From Halolamina pelagica (GTDB lineage: Archaea > Halobacteriota > Halobacteria > Halobacteriales > Haloferacaceae): DNA of 47,428 nucleotides. Position 1 is the stretch's first letter; every line of letters begins with the position of its first letter. The position numbers were made by a program, and so were the translations under genes. The notes beneath the pieces were generated by a model. That model saw only the letters and a program-made list of their open reading frames with translations. It had not been told where the DNA came from and did not search any database. Below, in pieces: positions 25,218-32,680 of the stretch. The stretch spans positions 1 through 47,428 of the forward strand of contig NZ_FOXI01000017.1 of the NCBI RefSeq assembly GCF_900115675.1, read 5' to 3'.

Positions 25218-26399
25218 ATGGAGTACTCGGAGGTCGACAAGGGGCGAGTGCTGTGGGGCGCCTTCGGTCTCGTCCTCGCGGGCGCGCTGACGTTCGTCGC
25301 GTACTCCTTCGTCGGCACGCTCGTGTTCGGCCTCTTCGTCTACTACGCCACCCGGCCGATCTACCGCCAACTCCGACGCGCGCTCGACAGCCCCAGCCTT
25401 GCAGCGGGGGTGTCGCTGTTCGCGCTCGTCCTCCCGGCCCTGATACTGGTCGCCTACGCGGTGACGATCGTCCTCCAGGAGGTCGACAAGTACGCAGGGA
25501 ACACCACGCTGGACATCGACCGGTTGGGGATCGACCCGGCGCTGATCGACCGCGTCGCCGACCCCGAGCGCCTGCTGCAGGACGGCGCCGCCGAGATGCT
25601 CACCGAGACGAACCTCTCGCAGGTGCTACAGTCCGTCGAGTCGGCCTTCGGCACCGCCGCGGTGCTGGGCGTCGCCGGGATCCACCTGTTCGTGATGCTG
25701 GCGCTGGCGTTCTACCTGCTCCGCGAGGACCACCGGCTCGCCCGGTGGTTCCTCCGGCACTTCGACGACGACCGGGGCACCGTCCGGAGTTTCGCCGACG
25801 CGGTGGATCGGGACTTCAACTCGATCTTCTTCGGCAACATCCTCAACGCGATCCTGACCGGCACCATCGGCGTGATCGCCTACTCGGTGCTGAACGTGTT
25901 CGCCCCGCCGGGTGCCTCGATCCCGGCACCCGCGCTGGTGGGAATGCTCGCCGGCATCGCGAGCCTGGTCCCCGTCGTCGGGATGAAGCTCGTCTACTTC
26001 CCCGTCGCGCTGATGCTGCTCGCGCAGTCCCTGCTCGCGGGGACGGCCGGCGGGCTGGCGTTCGTGATCGCCTTCGCCGTCGTCTCGTTCGTGATCGTCG
26101 ACACCATCCCGGACCTGGTGCTCCGGCCGTACGTCTCCGGGCGCTCGCTCCACGTCGGCGCGCTGATGCTGGCGTACACGCTCGGCCCGCTGCTGTTCGG
26201 CTGGTACGGCATCTTCCTGATGCCGATGCTGTTGGTGTTCGTCGTTCACTTCTCGCGGATCGTCCTCCCGGAGCTCGTCGACGGGACGCCGATCGAACCG
26301 TACGCGGTCGACCCCAGCTACGTCACCGTCGAGAGCGGGGATGTCGAGATCGCGGCGACGGAGGAACCACCGGGCTCGGCGACGGATGACCAGGGCTAG
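25218..26399 (+). CDS. AI-2E family (TqsA/PerM-type) membrane transporter
   Basis: A 393-aa membrane protein with about eight hydrophobic segments. After two helices there is a soluble loop (about 85-140), then the family-typical run FYLLREDHRLARWF and FFGNILNAILTGTIGVIAY. Later come LVPVVGMKLVYFP and DTIPDLVLRPYVSGRSLHVGALML, close to the AI-2E signature. Members export signals, peptides or Na+, so the substrate is open. ATG 25218 is preceded by ACGCTTATACTC about 30 bp upstream. Its stop overlaps the stop of the convergent PadR gene by 3 bp. Confidence 0.9.
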   Translation: MEYSEVDKGRVLWGAFGLVLAGALTFVAYSFVGTLVFGLFVYYATRPIYRQLRRALDSPSLAAGVSLFALVLPALILVAYAVTIVLQEVDKYAGNTTLDIDRLGIDPALIDRVADPERLLQDGAAEMLTETNLSQVLQSVESAFGTAAVLGVAGIHLFVMLALAFYLLREDHRLARWFLRHFDDDRGTVRSFADAVDRDFNSIFFGNILNAILTGTIGVIAYSVLNVFAPPGASIPAPALVGMLAGIASLVPVVGMKLVYFPVALMLLAQSLLAGTAGGLAFVIAFAVVSFVIVDTIPDLVLRPYVSGRSLHVGALMLAYTLGPLLFGWYGIFLMPMLLVFVVHFSRIVLPELVDGTPIEPYAVDPSYVTVESGDVEIAATEEPPGSATDDQG

Positions 26400-26674
26400 T
26401 CCACGTCGACGTACTGCGCCTCCCACTCCCGCCGGGCCTCGATCTCGCGAGTGCCGCGCCGGGTCAGCGTGTAGTAGTTGGTCCGCCGATCGCGCTGGCC
26501 CTTCTCCACCAACCCCTTATCCACCAGCGTGTCGAGGTTCGGATAGAGCCGGCCGTGGTGGATCTCCGACTCGTAGTACTCCTCCAGTTCGTCCTTGATC
26601 GCGAGCCCGTGGGGGTCGTCCTTCCCGGCGATGACGTACAGTAGGTCGCGCTGGAACCCGGTGAGATCGTGCAT
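26396..26674 (-). CDS. PadR-family transcriptional regulator
   Basis: A 92-aa winged-helix protein: LTGFQRDLLYVIAG, DDPHGLAIKDELEEYY, then HHGRLYPNLDTLVDKGLVEKG and RTNYYTLTRRGTREI. GRLYPNLDTLVDKGL is the PadR recognition-helix and wing signature. It is a minimal PadR protein without the C-terminal helical domain. A TATA box and a TATC-GATA palindrome at 26699-26712 precede ATG 26674 by about 30 bp, suggesting a leaderless transcript and autoregulation. It may control the convergent AI-2E transporter. Confidence 0.92.
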   Translation of the reverse strand: MHDLTGFQRDLLYVIAGKDDPHGLAIKDELEEYYESEIHHGRLYPNLDTLVDKGLVEKGQRDRRTNYYTLTRRGTREIEARREWEAQYVDVD

Positions 26675-26698
26675 GTGATTGTGTCACTATTGTTTTGG

Positions 26699-26712
26699 TA
26701 TCCTGATAAAGA
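26699..26712 (-). promoter_or_regulatory. PadR gene TATA box with overlapping palindrome
   Basis: On the minus strand TCTTTATCAGG forms the TATA box 28-38 bp before ATG 26674. TATCCTGATA (26699-26708) is a palindrome around two central bases and overlaps it. It is a candidate operator for autoregulation; no binding evidence. Confidence 0.4.
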
Positions 26713-26788
26713 TTACGCAAATTCCGCCTTTTTTCGGCCGTAGAAGCCTACGATCCGCGGGTTTCGGGTGAACAGTTCCGATCCGTCT

Positions 26789-26942
26789 CGTCGACATGTC
26801 GACGGCACGTACCGATCGATCGGACGGCGGAGCCGCGGCTGTTCGATGTCGAAAACGAAGGCGCCGAGCCGGACAGAAAACGTCCGCGCCCGGCGCCGAA
26901 ACGGTCCCCGCTGACGCTTCGGCCCTCCAGACGAAGCGTCAT
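26789..26942 (-). ncRNA. Candidate structured RNA: cluster of six inverted repeats
   Basis: Within 152 bp lie: CGTCGACATGTCGACG (26789-26804, perfect 16-bp palindrome), CCGATCGATCGG (26812-26823), AGCCGCGGCT (26831-26840) and TTCGA-TG-TCGAA (26842-26853). A nested hairpin GGCGCCG..CGGAC..GTCCG..CGGCGCC spans 26860-26897, and a 9-bp stem GACGCTTCG/CGAAGCGTC spans 26913-26940. A minus-strand TATA-like GTTTAAGG (26963-26970) would start transcription near 26942, at the edge of the last stem. No acidic, haloarchaeal-looking protein is encoded. The 324-bp gap 26675-26998 otherwise holds only the PadR promoter. Confidence 0.4.
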
Positions 26943-26998
26943 CGGCACTTACCCATCGCACCCCTTAAACGTAGCGTTGCTCGCGAACCGACACGTCC

Positions 26999-27145
26999 TC
27001 AGATGTGCTCCTCCTCGAGCACCCACCCCAGCGCCCGCTTGTAGTAAGTGAACATCTCTCTGACGGACTCGTGGTTCATCTCGTCGCTGTCGAGCTGTTC
27101 CTGCAGGAACTGGTACTGCTCTCGGATCTCCGACTCGTCGCGCAT
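26999..27145 (-). CDS. 48-aa acidic protein
   Basis: A short frame from ATG 27145 to TGA at 26999 encodes 48 aa: MRDESEIREQYQFLQEQLDS, then DEMNHESVREMFTYYKRALGW and VLEEEHI. It is strongly helical with heptad-like spacing and has the acidic composition of real haloarchaeal proteins. I infer a genuine small gene of unknown function, possibly a coiled-coil partner protein. It follows the DUF1028 gene on the same strand by 69 bp. Confidence 0.72.
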   Translation of the reverse strand: MRDESEIREQYQFLQEQLDSDEMNHESVREMFTYYKRALGWVLEEEHI

Positions 27146-27214
27146 AGGCGCCGTTGGGCCCGCGGGCGCTTGGGTATGACGGCGCTGACGGTGCGAGACG
27201 TGCCGCCGGTTCCG

Positions 27215-28129
27215 TTACTGCCGCTCCAGTCGCTGGAGCCCGTGCCAGATGGCGTCGACCATCCGTTCCTCGCCGGTGCCGTCGGCGTCCTCCCAGCCGC
27301 GGGCGAGTGCGTCCTCGATCACCGACAGCGAGTGGTTCTCGAAGTTGTTCATCCCGCGGAACGCCTCCAGCGCCTCGGTCTGGGCGTCGCCGAAGGCGGT
27401 GACGCCCTCGGCGTCGCTCTCGTCGAGGTGGCCCAGCGAGGCCAGCGTCGCCGCGACTTCCCCGGCGGTCCCGCCCGTCAACTCCCGGGTCTCCGCGGGC
27501 TCCTCGCGGGCGAGCAGCGTCACGTCGTAGAGCTTGAACACCCGTTCGAGCTCCCGAATCGGCGTCTCGTGGTCGTCGACGCGCACGTCGATCCAGCGGT
27601 CGTTCCCGCCGTCGTAGCCGCCGTCGGGCTTGACGACGTACAGCGCCGCCGCCTGCTTGCCCCGGCTGTCGCCGCCCGCCTCGTCGCCGGCTTTCAGCGC
27701 CGCGAGCAGGCGCTCGGGGAGACCGCCGTCGGCCTCCTCGAACGTCTCCGCCATCGCGTGGATCGTCGCCTCGTTCTCGAGGATGTTCCCCTGGGCGGTG
27801 TAGGTCTCGCCCTGCACGTCGAGCGCGGTGTCGAAACACTCCCCGCCGGTGAAGCCGGCGACGGAGCCGTCGGCGCCGACGACGCCGACCTGCCGGCGCT
27901 CGGCCTCGTCGTCCCCGGCAGTCAGTTCCTCGACCGTCTCCTCGGCGCTGAGCCCGTCCCGGAGGTGCTCGAGCCCGTCCGCCCCGTAGGCGACGTTGGC
28001 GAAGCTCTGTGTGGCGATCGCGCCCGCGTCGGCGCTGGCAAAGGGCACCACCGAGCCCACGCTCACGAACTTCGACTGCACGGCGATCCCGACGGCGTCG
28101 CCTTCCTTCGCGACGATTGAGAACGTCAT
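27215..28129 (-). CDS. DUF1028-family Ntn-hydrolase-like protein
   Basis: A 304-aa protein. The N-terminus TFSIVAKEGDAVGIAVQSKF and ADAGAIATQSFAN match the DUF1028 family, which has an Ntn-hydrolase-like fold. QGNIL and MAETFEE follow. The C-terminal 85 residues form a small helical domain, as in many DUF1028 proteins. The natural reaction of the family is unknown; some members sit with nucleotide or amide metabolism genes. ATG 28129 is unambiguous. Confidence 0.88.
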   Translation of the reverse strand: MTFSIVAKEGDAVGIAVQSKFVSVGSVVPFASADAGAIATQSFANVAYGADGLEHLRDGLSAEETVEELTAGDDEAERRQVGVVGADGSVAGFTGGECFDTALDVQGETYTAQGNILENEATIHAMAETFEEADGGLPERLLAALKAGDEAGGDSRGKQAAALYVVKPDGGYDGGNDRWIDVRVDDHETPIRELERVFKLYDVTLLAREEPAETRELTGGTAGEVAATLASLGHLDESDAEGVTAFGDAQTEALEAFRGMNNFENHSLSVIEDALARGWEDADGTGEERMVDAIWHGLQRLERQ

Positions 28130-28207
28130 AGCGGTTGGTCGGCGGGCAGCGAGAAAAGCGTTGACGCCGCGGCAGGCACCCGACAGACTGGCCGGGCCGG
28201 TAGCGAC

Positions 28208-28654
28208 TCAGCCCGTCGACGCCGCGTCCCGCTCCCGTGCGGTCCGGGTTCCCCCCGACGCCGATCCGCCCTTCCTCGCAGTCAACGGCTGCTGAGCGAT
28301 CAGGTCGCAGTCGAACGCGGGGTGCTCGGCGAAGTGTCTGACGAGCAAGTGGCGGCGAGTGCCCGACACCGAACCGTCGCCGTCGACGGCCGCCTTCCCG
28401 ACCGCGACCGCGTCGAACCGCCGGGGGAGTCGGTCGTAGAGCCGCTCCAGTGCCCGGAAATCCCGGAACTGCTTGGCGTTACCCGCCGAGTCGGCGTTCG
28501 CGCGGGCGACGACGTAGCTCCCGTCCGGGCGGTGCTCGCCGGCGGTCCGGACGAACTCCCGTCGCCCCGTCAGCGCCGCCGTCAGTTCGTCGCGGAGGCG
28601 CCCCGCGGCCTCACGGGAGAGCCGGTGCTCGCCGTCGGGGAGCCCCAGAACCAC
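28208..28654 (-). CDS. Conserved haloarchaeal protein with unclear 5' end (possible frameshift)
   Basis: The frame encodes VLGLPDGEHRLSREAAGRL, then RREFVRTAGEHRPDGSYVVARANADSAGNAK and RHLLVRHFAEHPAFDCDL. It looks like a conserved haloarchaeal protein of unknown function. The coding pattern clearly extends upstream (RLIEKSVDVEAAGGDR), but no ATG, GTG or TTG occurs in frame before GTG 28654. An ATG at 28748 with a CTAAGTG TATA-like box about 30 bp before it is out of frame by one. Removing one base from the G4 run at 28717-28720 would join it to this frame. I therefore give the conservative GTG start; the true gene may begin at 28748 and carry a frameshift. Confidence 0.65.
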   Translation of the reverse strand: MVLGLPDGEHRLSREAAGRLRDELTAALTGRREFVRTAGEHRPDGSYVVARANADSAGNAKQFRDFRALERLYDRLPRRFDAVAVGKAAVDGDGSVSGTRRHLLVRHFAEHPAFDCDLIAQQPLTARKGGSASGGTRTARERDAASTG

Positions 28655-28855
28655 TCGGTCGCCCCCGGCTGCCTCGACGTCGACCGATTTCTCGATCAGC
28701 CGCCTGCTGACGGCTTCCCCTATCCTCCAGTGATGTCGGCTGTGACATCGTGGAGCTAGTTTGGGGGGATGATCACTTAGCGATGACGGGGCAGTGATAC
28801 GTCCTCCGCCACGTCGACCACCGCCGTTTTGCCGCCAGCGCCCCCAGCGTGACCC

Positions 28856-29593
28856 ATGAAGATCCGCGGCGAGCGCGAGTGCAAGAACTGCGGCACGCGC
28901 TGGTCCTACTACGAGACGGGCGAGACCGCCTGCCCCGACTGCGGGAGCCTCCGGAGCGTCGCCGTCGACGACGAGCGCCGACGCCACACCGACAGCCCCG
29001 CCGAGATCGACCTCACGCCCCACCGGAGCGCGCTCGGCGACGGCGCCGACCTCGTCGACGTCGCCGAGGGGATCGAGTCCGACTGCCGGGCGTACCTCCG
29101 CAAGCGCGGGTTCATCCGGAAGGGCGAACTGCTGCCGCTCGACGACACGTTCCTCGCGGTACAGGAGCTCCGCGCGGCGCTGGCGGACTACCGCCGGGCC
29201 GAGCGCGTCGGCGGCGACCGCAGCGTCCCCGACCGGGACGCCGCCGAGGGCTACCTCCTCGACCTCGTCCAGGGCGCCGATAGCGGGGAGCGACCCGCAC
29301 CCGCTGAGGTGCCCGAGGCGCTCGCGCCCGCCCGGGGGCTGGCGTACGCGACGGCCATCGGGGCGTACCGCGAGGACGTGGCAACCTACCTGGACGACGA
29401 GCCCGACGAGGACGCACGGCGACTGCTCGGCCGGATCCGGGATCAGCAGAAACGACTCGACGCGCTCGGCGGCGACCTCCCGCCCGAAACGGTCGAGTCG
29501 CTCGTCCGCGCCTGCCGGGACTTGGAGCGGTACCTGAACGGCGAGGAGGGGGCGCTCGCGACCGCGCGGCAGCGACTCGACGAACTCGACTGA
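28856..29593 (+). CDS. Zinc-ribbon haloarchaeal protein (DUF7117-like)
   Basis: A 245-aa protein whose first 35 residues form a zinc ribbon: ERECKNCGTRWSYYETGETACPDCG, with CKNC and CPDC. The remainder is helical and acidic with no motif I recognise, ending RDLERYLNGEEGALATARQRLDELD. I recall it as a haloarchaeal TFIIB-type zinc-ribbon family (DUF7117). ATG 28856 begins at the ribbon. It is divergent from the gene at 28208. Role unknown; the ribbon alone could contact RNA, DNA or protein. Confidence 0.85.
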   Translation: MKIRGERECKNCGTRWSYYETGETACPDCGSLRSVAVDDERRRHTDSPAEIDLTPHRSALGDGADLVDVAEGIESDCRAYLRKRGFIRKGELLPLDDTFLAVQELRAALADYRRAERVGGDRSVPDRDAAEGYLLDLVQGADSGERPAPAEVPEALAPARGLAYATAIGAYREDVATYLDDEPDEDARRLLGRIRDQQKRLDALGGDLPPETVESLVRACRDLERYLNGEEGALATARQRLDELD

Positions 29594-29708
29594 TGGCGCC
29601 AGGGTCGGGGAGGCGGCGTAGGGCCGGTCGGGCCGCACGCGTCGCCAGTTCGTCACGTGGTAGCACGTTTTCACCCAGTTTTATCCCCTGACCTGTGTAT
29701 GGGCAGGT

Positions 29709-30155
29709 ATGGAACACGCACTCGCGGTCGTGGGACCTGAGGAAGTGGCGAAAGATCTGGTTCGGGAAGCCGGCGAACTCGCGGCGGGGGTCGACGCCAG
29801 CCTCACCCTGCTCTGTGTCGTCAGCGAGGAGGAGTACGCCGACGAGCGGGAGGCCCTGGAGGCGATCCCGGAGGCCGACGTGAGCTACTCGGTCGGGCAG
29901 GCCCTCGAGGGCGCCCGGAGCTTCGCGAACGACATCGGCGTCGAGGTGCTGGAGGGCGTCGACATCGAGTACGAGACCGCCGGCGCCGTCGGCGACCGGG
30001 CCGAGACGGTACTCCAGGGGGCGGAGAACCACGACTGCGACCACGTGTTCATGACGGGCGAACGCCGCTCGCCCACCGGGAAGGCGATCTTCGGCGACGT
30101 GACACAGCGCGTGATCCTCGACTTCGAAGGACCCGTGACGGTCGTTACCGCCTAA
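29709..30155 (+). CDS. Universal stress protein family
   Basis: A 148-aa protein of the UspA fold: ALAVVGPEEVAKDLVREAGELA, then SLTLLCVVSEEEY, VEVLEGVDIEYETAGAVGD, and a C-terminal HVFMTGERRSPTGKAIFGDVTQRVIL with VTVVTA. The G..R..S..GKAIFG..T pattern is close to the ATP-binding type of Usp proteins. A TATA-like GTTTTATCC lies about 28 bp before ATG 29709. Specific function unknown; it is one of many such paralogues typical of haloarchaea. Confidence 0.9.
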   Translation: MEHALAVVGPEEVAKDLVREAGELAAGVDASLTLLCVVSEEEYADEREALEAIPEADVSYSVGQALEGARSFANDIGVEVLEGVDIEYETAGAVGDRAETVLQGAENHDCDHVFMTGERRSPTGKAIFGDVTQRVILDFEGPVTVVTA

Positions 30156-30164
30156 CCGGCGGCG

Positions 30165-31082
30165 TCACTCCGTTTCGAGCTCGACGCCCGCCCGTCGAGC
30201 CGCGGCCTGTACCGTGTTCTCGAGCAGCATCGCCCGGGTCATCGGCCCGACGCCGCCGGGAACGGGCGTGATGGCGTCGGCGACCTGCGAGGCGCTCTCG
30301 TACTCCACGTCGCCGATCAGCTCCCGATCGTCACCCTCGCCGACCGCGTTGATCCCCACGTCGATCACGGTCGATCCCGCCGAGAGCATCTCGCCGGTGA
30401 CGAGTTCGGGGACGCCCGCGGCGACGACGACCACGTCCGCGCGGGACGTGTGCGCCGCGAGGTCGTCGGTCTTCGAGTGACAGACCGTCACCGTCGCGTC
30501 CGCGCCGTCGCCGCGGTTGAGCAGCAGGTTCGCCAGGGGCTTGCCCACCAGCTCCGACCGGCCGACGACGACGACGTCCGAGCCGGGGATCTCCACGCCG
30601 GCCTCGACCAGCAGCCGCTGGATCCCCAGCGGCGTGCAGGGGACGAAGCGCGGGTCGCCGGTCACGAGCCGACCGACGTTCTCCGGGTGGAACCCGTCCA
30701 CGTCCTTCTCCGGGTCGACGCGGCGCAGCGCCGTCGGCTCGTCGACGCTCTCGGTCAGCGGCCGCTGGATCAGGATCCCGTCGATCGCGGGGTCGTCGTT
30801 GAGGTCGTCGATGGTCTCGAACAGTTCGGACTGCGGCGCGTCGGTGTCGAGTTCGACGTGCCGGCTCTCGATCCCCACGTCCGCGCAGTCGCGCTGCTTC
30901 ATCCGGACGTACGTCTCGCTGGCGGGATCGTCGCTCATCAGCACGGTCGCCAGCCCGGGGGTCACTCCCTCCGCCTCGAGTCGTTCGACGGCCCCGGCGA
31001 CCGTCTCGCGTACCTGCGCGGCGACCGCCTCGCCGTCGATCACGTCGGCGCGGTCGGCCCGCCGCTTGATGGCCTCGCTCAT
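30165..31082 (-). CDS. folD: Bifunctional methylene-tetrahydrofolate dehydrogenase/cyclohydrolase
   Basis: Interconverts methylene-, methenyl- and formyl-tetrahydrofolate with NADP. The 305-aa protein has the catalytic YxxxK pair Y58/K62 in ETYVRMK, GILIQRPL, KDVDGFHPENVG, the NADP site VVGRSELVGKPLANLLL and the PGGVGPMT signature. Length is typical. It is the last gene of a minus-strand group glyA-histidine kinase-folD; glyA makes its substrate methylene-tetrahydrofolate. The small converging gap to the Usp gene is 9 bp. Confidence 0.97.
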   Translation of the reverse strand: MSEAIKRRADRADVIDGEAVAAQVRETVAGAVERLEAEGVTPGLATVLMSDDPASETYVRMKQRDCADVGIESRHVELDTDAPQSELFETIDDLNDDPAIDGILIQRPLTESVDEPTALRRVDPEKDVDGFHPENVGRLVTGDPRFVPCTPLGIQRLLVEAGVEIPGSDVVVVGRSELVGKPLANLLLNRGDGADATVTVCHSKTDDLAAHTSRADVVVVAAGVPELVTGEMLSAGSTVIDVGINAVGEGDDRELIGDVEYESASQVADAITPVPGGVGPMTRAMLLENTVQAAARRAGVELETE

Positions 31083-31170
31083 GGTTCAATCGGGGGACCG
31101 GGAGGACTTCAACCCTCGGATACGTGCATAGATAGACTCCGGTTTAGACCAGACTACACAGGAACGTGTA

Positions 31171-32631
31171 TCACTCCGCGCCAGCCCGGCGGAGTCGCAG
31201 TCGGACGACGGTCCGATCGTCCCGCCGCTCGAACCCGACGTCGCCGCCGACCGACTCGACCGCCCACCGGACGAGCCAGAGGCCCAACCCGCTGCCGTGC
31301 TGCAGCTGGGTGATGTCCCGGTCACCGGTGACGGCTGCGCGTTCGGCCTCGGGAATCCCGGGCCCGTCGTCGATCACGAGCAGGTCGATCCACTCGTCGG
31401 GCGCCGCGTCGTACGGCTCGGCCCGGAGTTCGACGGTCGGCGCGTCCCCCCCGTGGACGACGGCGTTCTCGACTAACTCCTCCAGCGCGAGTCGCAGGTC
31501 CGAGGTGGTCAACACGGCCAGATCGGCCGCGTCGGTCTCGACCCCGATCGTCGCGTCGGGGAACCGATCGCGGGCGTCGTCGGCGACCGACTCCAGCAGC
31601 GTCGGGAGTTCAGTCCGGGAGCGCTCGTCGATCGGGTCCTCGATGATCCGGCGGATCCGCTTGGCGGTGTTGCTGAGGCCGATCAGTCGATCGGCGGCCT
31701 CGACGAGCGACGTCGCCTCCTCCTCGATCACGGGGTCGTCGGTCCGGTCGATCACGTTCTCGGCCCGCCCGATCACCACGCCGAGATCGTTCCGGAGGTT
31801 GTGCCGGAGGAGGCGATCGAGCACCTTCACGTGGCGTTCTCGGCGCTCGATTTCGGTCACGTCGGTGTAGATGCCGAACGCCCGGACGGTGCCGTTCTCG
31901 GCGTAGGGGATCCCCCGGAACAGGAACGTCCGCGCGCCGTTGGCGGTCTCCCGGCGGACTTTCGCCCCGGTCACCTCACCCTCGCGTACCCGCTCGTTGA
32001 TCGCTTCCGGCGGCGTGTCCCCGGCGACTGCTTCCCCGGGCGCGGTCAGCACCTCGTCGATTCGGGAGCCGGCGATCGCCTCCCGGTCGCAGTCGAACAC
32101 CTCGGCGAAGGCGTCGTTCGCCGCACGGATCACCGGCCCCTCGCCGACGTGTTCGGCGTCGACGACCGGGTCCGGGAGGTTCTCGAACAGCGTCCACAGG
32201 CGCTCGTGCTCCCGGCGGATGTCGGTCGTCCCCCCGGCGTCGCTCGGGGTGACCCCGATCGGCCCCCCGCCGTCGGAGGCGACGGGCGCGTCGCGGGATC
32301 GTACCGCGGATAGCCGTTCGTCGAGCGCGTCGACGCCCCACACCTCGGCGTCCTGCGGCAGGACGAAGTCCGCCCCGGCCGCCGCGGCGACCCCGTCGGC
32401 CGTCGTCGCGGACGGACAGTACGCGATCGGCGTCTCGGCGCCGCCCGCACGGAGCCGGTCGAAGTCGACGCCGGCGGCGCCGACGAGGATCGCGACCGGC
32501 GCCGAACTCGTCGCGGTCGCGACGCCGTCCCCCGGATCCGCCGTCCGGACCGTCCACCCGTGGCGGTCGGCGAGACGGGCGACCGCGGCGGGTGGCGCCG
32601 CCGCACCGATCCAGAGGAGGCTCTCGCTCAT
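31171..32631 (-). CDS. PAS-domain sensor histidine kinase
   Basis: A 486-aa cytoplasmic sensor kinase. Residues 1-115 look like a degenerate receiver-type domain. A PAS domain follows at about 145-262 (LWTLFENLPDPVVDAE...YTDVTEIERRE). The H-box LRHNLRNDLGV places the phosphorylated His at 277. The ATPase domain has ELVENAVVHG, DDGPGIP and GSGLGLWLV. No membrane segment is seen, so it senses an internal signal. The protein lies between glyA and folD on the same strand, 49 bp after glyA. Its own TATA box TTTATTTATC lies about 25-30 bp before ATG 32631. No response regulator is adjacent. Confidence 0.93.
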   Translation of the reverse strand: MSESLLWIGAAAPPAAVARLADRHGWTVRTADPGDGVATATSSAPVAILVGAAGVDFDRLRAGGAETPIAYCPSATTADGVAAAAGADFVLPQDAEVWGVDALDERLSAVRSRDAPVASDGGGPIGVTPSDAGGTTDIRREHERLWTLFENLPDPVVDAEHVGEGPVIRAANDAFAEVFDCDREAIAGSRIDEVLTAPGEAVAGDTPPEAINERVREGEVTGAKVRRETANGARTFLFRGIPYAENGTVRAFGIYTDVTEIERRERHVKVLDRLLRHNLRNDLGVVIGRAENVIDRTDDPVIEEEATSLVEAADRLIGLSNTAKRIRRIIEDPIDERSRTELPTLLESVADDARDRFPDATIGVETDAADLAVLTTSDLRLALEELVENAVVHGGDAPTVELRAEPYDAAPDEWIDLLVIDDGPGIPEAERAAVTGDRDITQLQHGSGLGLWLVRWAVESVGGDVGFERRDDRTVVRLRLRRAGAE

Positions 32632-32680
32632 CTACTGTCTTCTGTGGGTCCCGATAAATAAAGCCGCCCGCTCCGTGTCG

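Noticed and set aside
26713..26961. Arg-rich frames on both strands in the palindrome cluster
   Set aside because: They are strongly basic in a genome of acidic proteins and have no conserved pattern. The repeats explain the sequence better.
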